From assembly GCA_907163375.1 (NCBI GenBank), contig CAJQUW010011515.1, positions 1 to 64,000 on the forward strand: a stretch of 64,000 nt of DNA, given 5' to 3'. The notes below the pieces were generated by a model. It was not told where the DNA came from and did no database searches. It saw only the letters and a program-made list of their open reading frames with translations. The translations under genes and the position numbers were made by a program. Every line of letters starts with the position of its first letter. Within the stretch, counting starts at the first letter, position 1. Source of the stretch: Prostheceraeus crozeri (taxonomy: Eukaryota; Platyhelminthes; Polycladida; Euryleptidae). This document shows, piece by piece, positions 60,934-64,000 of the stretch.

Positions 60934-60941
60934 CTTTAAAG

Positions 60942-62640
60942 TAGGCCTATTTGGGGTGGGGTGTGAGAAGTAAATATGATCAAGCAGAGAAATAGCAACA
61001 TGCTTTCAAGTCTCTTTGAAAAAAGACAACAGTTAATTCCCGACAGTGCAAAAATCAGTACGGGAAAATTGTAGGCTTTGTTTAAAGCTTTGTAAAATAG
61101 TATATACAGCTCTGTAACCATAATGAGATGCTGAAACTCAAATTTCATTCATGCGACATGTCGGAAGTTTTTATAAACTAAATCAACAACAATCGCTATT
61201 GTTTGTTTTAAAGAAGGAGTGTAACTGTCTACTAAAATGTTATTTTTATTTTTTTCCAATTGTATGCCAGCAGCAGAAGTGCTGCATTGTGCTTATTTTC
61301 AATTTTAATTGATCAGTTATATACAACGATTGATGAAACGAGCTGTATGCCAAACTGCTTCTCATTTCTGGCTCCATTTGTAGTTTTGCAGTCATACTCA
61401 AATAGAATAGTTTCACACCGGTGTCTGTCTTTTCTAACAATCAATTCGTATTTTGCAATGTTGTTGTTGTCAGTCGAAAGGGTTTAATAACGATGAGATT
61501 CATAGCGACAAGTACAGAGTGCATGAGAATTCGCTTATAAAATGGATTCCTTTTATGAAAACACTAAACGAATATGTGAACTTACATTTTAATCATTGGA
61601 CACTCAAGGAAAATTTGCTTGGAATACTCAACATTGCCTTCCACAGACCAGGTCTCACATGTTGCGTGTTAAGTGCATCTTACCATGTCTCACTTCCAAT
61701 TCTTGTTACATTAATTGCTGCAATTTTATCTCGTTTGTTTCAGCTATTTTTGGTCTGATGTTTCAGCTTTTAATGACACAACCTACTATGATATAAATTA
61801 ATGCCGAGTAAATTAGACATGAGCACACCAAAAGGCCTCATGAATCGTCTGTTGTACAAATGTTGCAAAAATAACATCTTCTCGGTTGCGGCAAATATAA
61901 CGCACCAAATGTGAATATGTACTGAAATTCATGTAGCAGTTATCTGTGACTTCCAAGTTGAATAGAATTAGAGATATACAGTCGCGAGATAGCTTACAAA
62001 ATATTCACTGTACCATCAAATGATAGACTGCACGCTGATGACACTAAATGAATATTTGATCACTTTCCTGACTCTTGATTGTTCTCGCTCTCTCACAATG
62101 ACATTCCACAATTTCTATTCGATCCGCCGACAAAGTTCTCCTTCATCAGTCTTTAAAAAGGCGAGCGACAAGGTTAACTTTATCTCTTTTTTCATCGCTG
62201 ATCTTCAATCAAATTTCGCAAAAGATTTTTGAATGGTACATTTTGTGTCATAGACCTGCTGAGAAGTCCTCGTCTCAAGTTATACTGAGAAATGACTCGA
62301 GTATTCTAATGTAGGCCTATCACAATTCACATCATTTCAATTGGATGTAGGCCTCCTGTATTTCGAAGGAAAACAAAGTTTAATACATATTTCGAAATAT
62401 TTCTCGCTTGATTTCTTTTCAGTAAATACATATCTGTCCATATATTATCATTGCACGGAAAATCAGTTTACGAGCTAACTGGATAATGTTACAAGAAGGT
62501 CTACCCCAAAGTCTATTTCAAATAAATCAAAAGCTGAGCGATGGACAGCGTTAGAAAGCATATCAATTTTTTCACCTTATAAAGAAGGATCCCTCCATAC
62601 GTGATATAATTATTGCAAAGACTGTACGCTACTAAGATGA
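60942..62640. other. Non-coding or unrecognised stretch
   Basis: AT-rich with scattered TAGGCCTA words. Only short frames without recognisable content. I see nothing to annotate. Confidence 0.45.
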
Positions 62641-64000
62641 GAATGACAGCTGCTGGAAATATTGAACGATGTAAGATGGAAAACTTGCGGGACTATCGCT
62701 CCTCCAAGTGCTATTCTATCAATTGAAAGATGGACATGTTAAACAAAAGATTCACGAGTTGGAATGTGCTTTTTTTTAAAAAGGTCACTATTCCAGGAGC
62801 ATCTACATCTATGCTGGATGAATAACCATTTGCCATAATATACTGTAGGTAGAAATGTTGGTATTCGTCATCATGATCACAGCTCTGTTGGAGTAGCCAT
62901 TATGTCTTTTGATATGTCAGCTGTATTCGATTCAATCGACCACCAACATTGCAGAAATTTACCAGACTTGGCTTCCCTCCTTCCTTTATTTTGTGGTTGA
63001 GCAGCTACTTACATGAGCGTACATGTGTTGCAAAGATTGATGTCAAATGTTCACTCTCAATACTATTCAACGAGGAGTGCCCCAAGGATCAGTTCTAGGG
63101 TCTCTCATTTTCAATGTTTTTGTGTATGACATCAGTAAAAGTTTGTCAAATATGCAAATTCAGTATGCAGATGATACACATGTTGTAATACCACTTTTTA
63201 AGAGATTGACTGAAATGGAAATACAGAATGAAATAAATAACGAGATCAAATGCATGGTGAACTGGTGCAGAAATAACGACTTGGAATTGAACAAGAAGTC
63301 GAGTATAATAGTGTGTTTAAAGGGAATGAAATGCTGCGAAATCTTACGCTTGATATTCCCAAAACAGATAAGATGAATATTCTTGGTGTAACATTCAACA
63401 ATCAGCTGACATGGACAGATCACGTTGATAATATCGTGAAAACATGCAACCGACGTTTATACATATTACGAAAGTCGAAGAAGCTGGTTTCAAATCATGA
63501 ACTTCAACAAATGTATAATGCAATAATTTTGTCGCGGATTGAATACGCGTGCCCATTATTTGTTGGACTCCCTAAGACCTTGTCAGCAAAGCTTGAGCGA
63601 ATACAGAGACGCGCATTTAAGATAATGAACAATGATTTGACCTATCATATCCCTTCGATTGAAAGCAGAAGGAAAGATACAAGTTAAAAAAAACAGTTCA
63701 AGCAGATTTTGACAAACAAGGGCCACCTCCTATACAAATACTTACCAAAACGCATGTAGTATTCGGGACATTTTCTTACTGCCCTATATCGTTTCCAGAC
63801 GAGAAGATACTCCTTCTTTCCGCATGTTGCGAGATTGCTGAACAGTGATTTTTCTAAAAAGCTACCTTGACTTAAAACTTCAAATGGTAATTGTATTCAC
63901 ATCAATGTATATGCACATGTCTACATGCTGCGATGACTGTCCTATTTCTATGTGTACATTATGATTTTCATTTACTTCAATATACACTATTATTATTATT
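62640..64000 (+). mobile_element. LINE (non-LTR retrotransposon) 3' part, degenerate
   Basis: Reverse-transcriptase landmarks run in order across several frames: SFDMSAVFDSIDH (motif A, near 62900), GVPQGSVLGSLIFNVF (63070) and QYADDT (63160, catalytic DD), then LGVTFNNQLTWTDHVDNIV and a helical thumb ending in KLERIQRRAFKIM. The frame changes near 62990-63045 and again near 63310-63345, so it is a pseudogene. It ends in a TTA/ATT microsatellite tail at the window edge, as in Jockey/CR1-like or related LINEs. Confidence 0.85.
63047..63687 (+). pseudogene. LINE reverse transcriptase, two overlapping frames
   Basis: Frame one (63047-63376) holds the GVPQGSVLG and YADD motifs. Frame two (63313-63687) holds the thumb domain. 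A shift between the two near 63330 and the earlier loss of frame before 63047 make this a non-functional copy. Confidence 0.85.

Overview
This window is eukaryotic DNA, most likely from a marine deuterostome invertebrate such as an echinoderm or hemichordate. The pointers are the many copies of the word TAGGCCTA outside the elements, several classes of inverted-repeat transposons, and Polinton families typical of such animals. The organism call is inference. I found no confident host gene, rRNA or tRNA; almost everything recognisable is mobile or virus-like.

Layout. (1) 1-5112 is the right part of Polinton copy A; its left part lies outside the window. (2) 5113-7525 is non-coding DNA with an inverted-repeat element (5520-5974) and a hAT-type non-autonomous element (6230-6968). 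(3) 7532-25143 is a structurally whole, AT-rich Polinton (C), 17.6 kb, with long near-identical terminal inverted repeats and a 6-bp target duplication GTCGGA. (4) 25150-32272 is non-coding DNA with an inverted-repeat element (25268-25768), two more hAT-type copies, a small hairpin and a large foldback element. (5) 32279-53532 is a structurally whole Polinton (B), 21.3 kb, with target duplication AACAAA; its right third matches copy A almost base for base. (6) 53826-57898 is a Ty3/gypsy LTR retrotransposon with 163-bp LTRs and target duplication TGAAC. (7) 57904-64000 holds a pair of 70-bp direct repeats, a fourth hAT-type copy (60210-60933) and the 3' part of a LINE running off the right edge.

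The two Polinton lineages are only distantly related. Both carry protein-primed family B polymerase, retroviral-type integrase, adenain-like protease, packaging ATPase, double-jelly-roll major capsid protein and penton-like or minor virion proteins. C adds a parvovirus-type phospholipase A2 fused to its integrase with an adenain-type cleavage motif between them, a protein that reads like a PCNA-type sliding clamp, and a fibre-like protein. B adds a TATA-binding-protein-like gene next to two PC4-like genes (a possible transcription module), two RING proteins and a possible exonuclease.

In each Polinton, polymerase and integrase would copy and insert the element, the ATPase and protease would serve virion assembly, and the capsid genes would build the particle. 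B and its relative A look recently active by their identity, but both are broken at several points. C looks nearly whole, with a few breaks. All are treated here as fossils.
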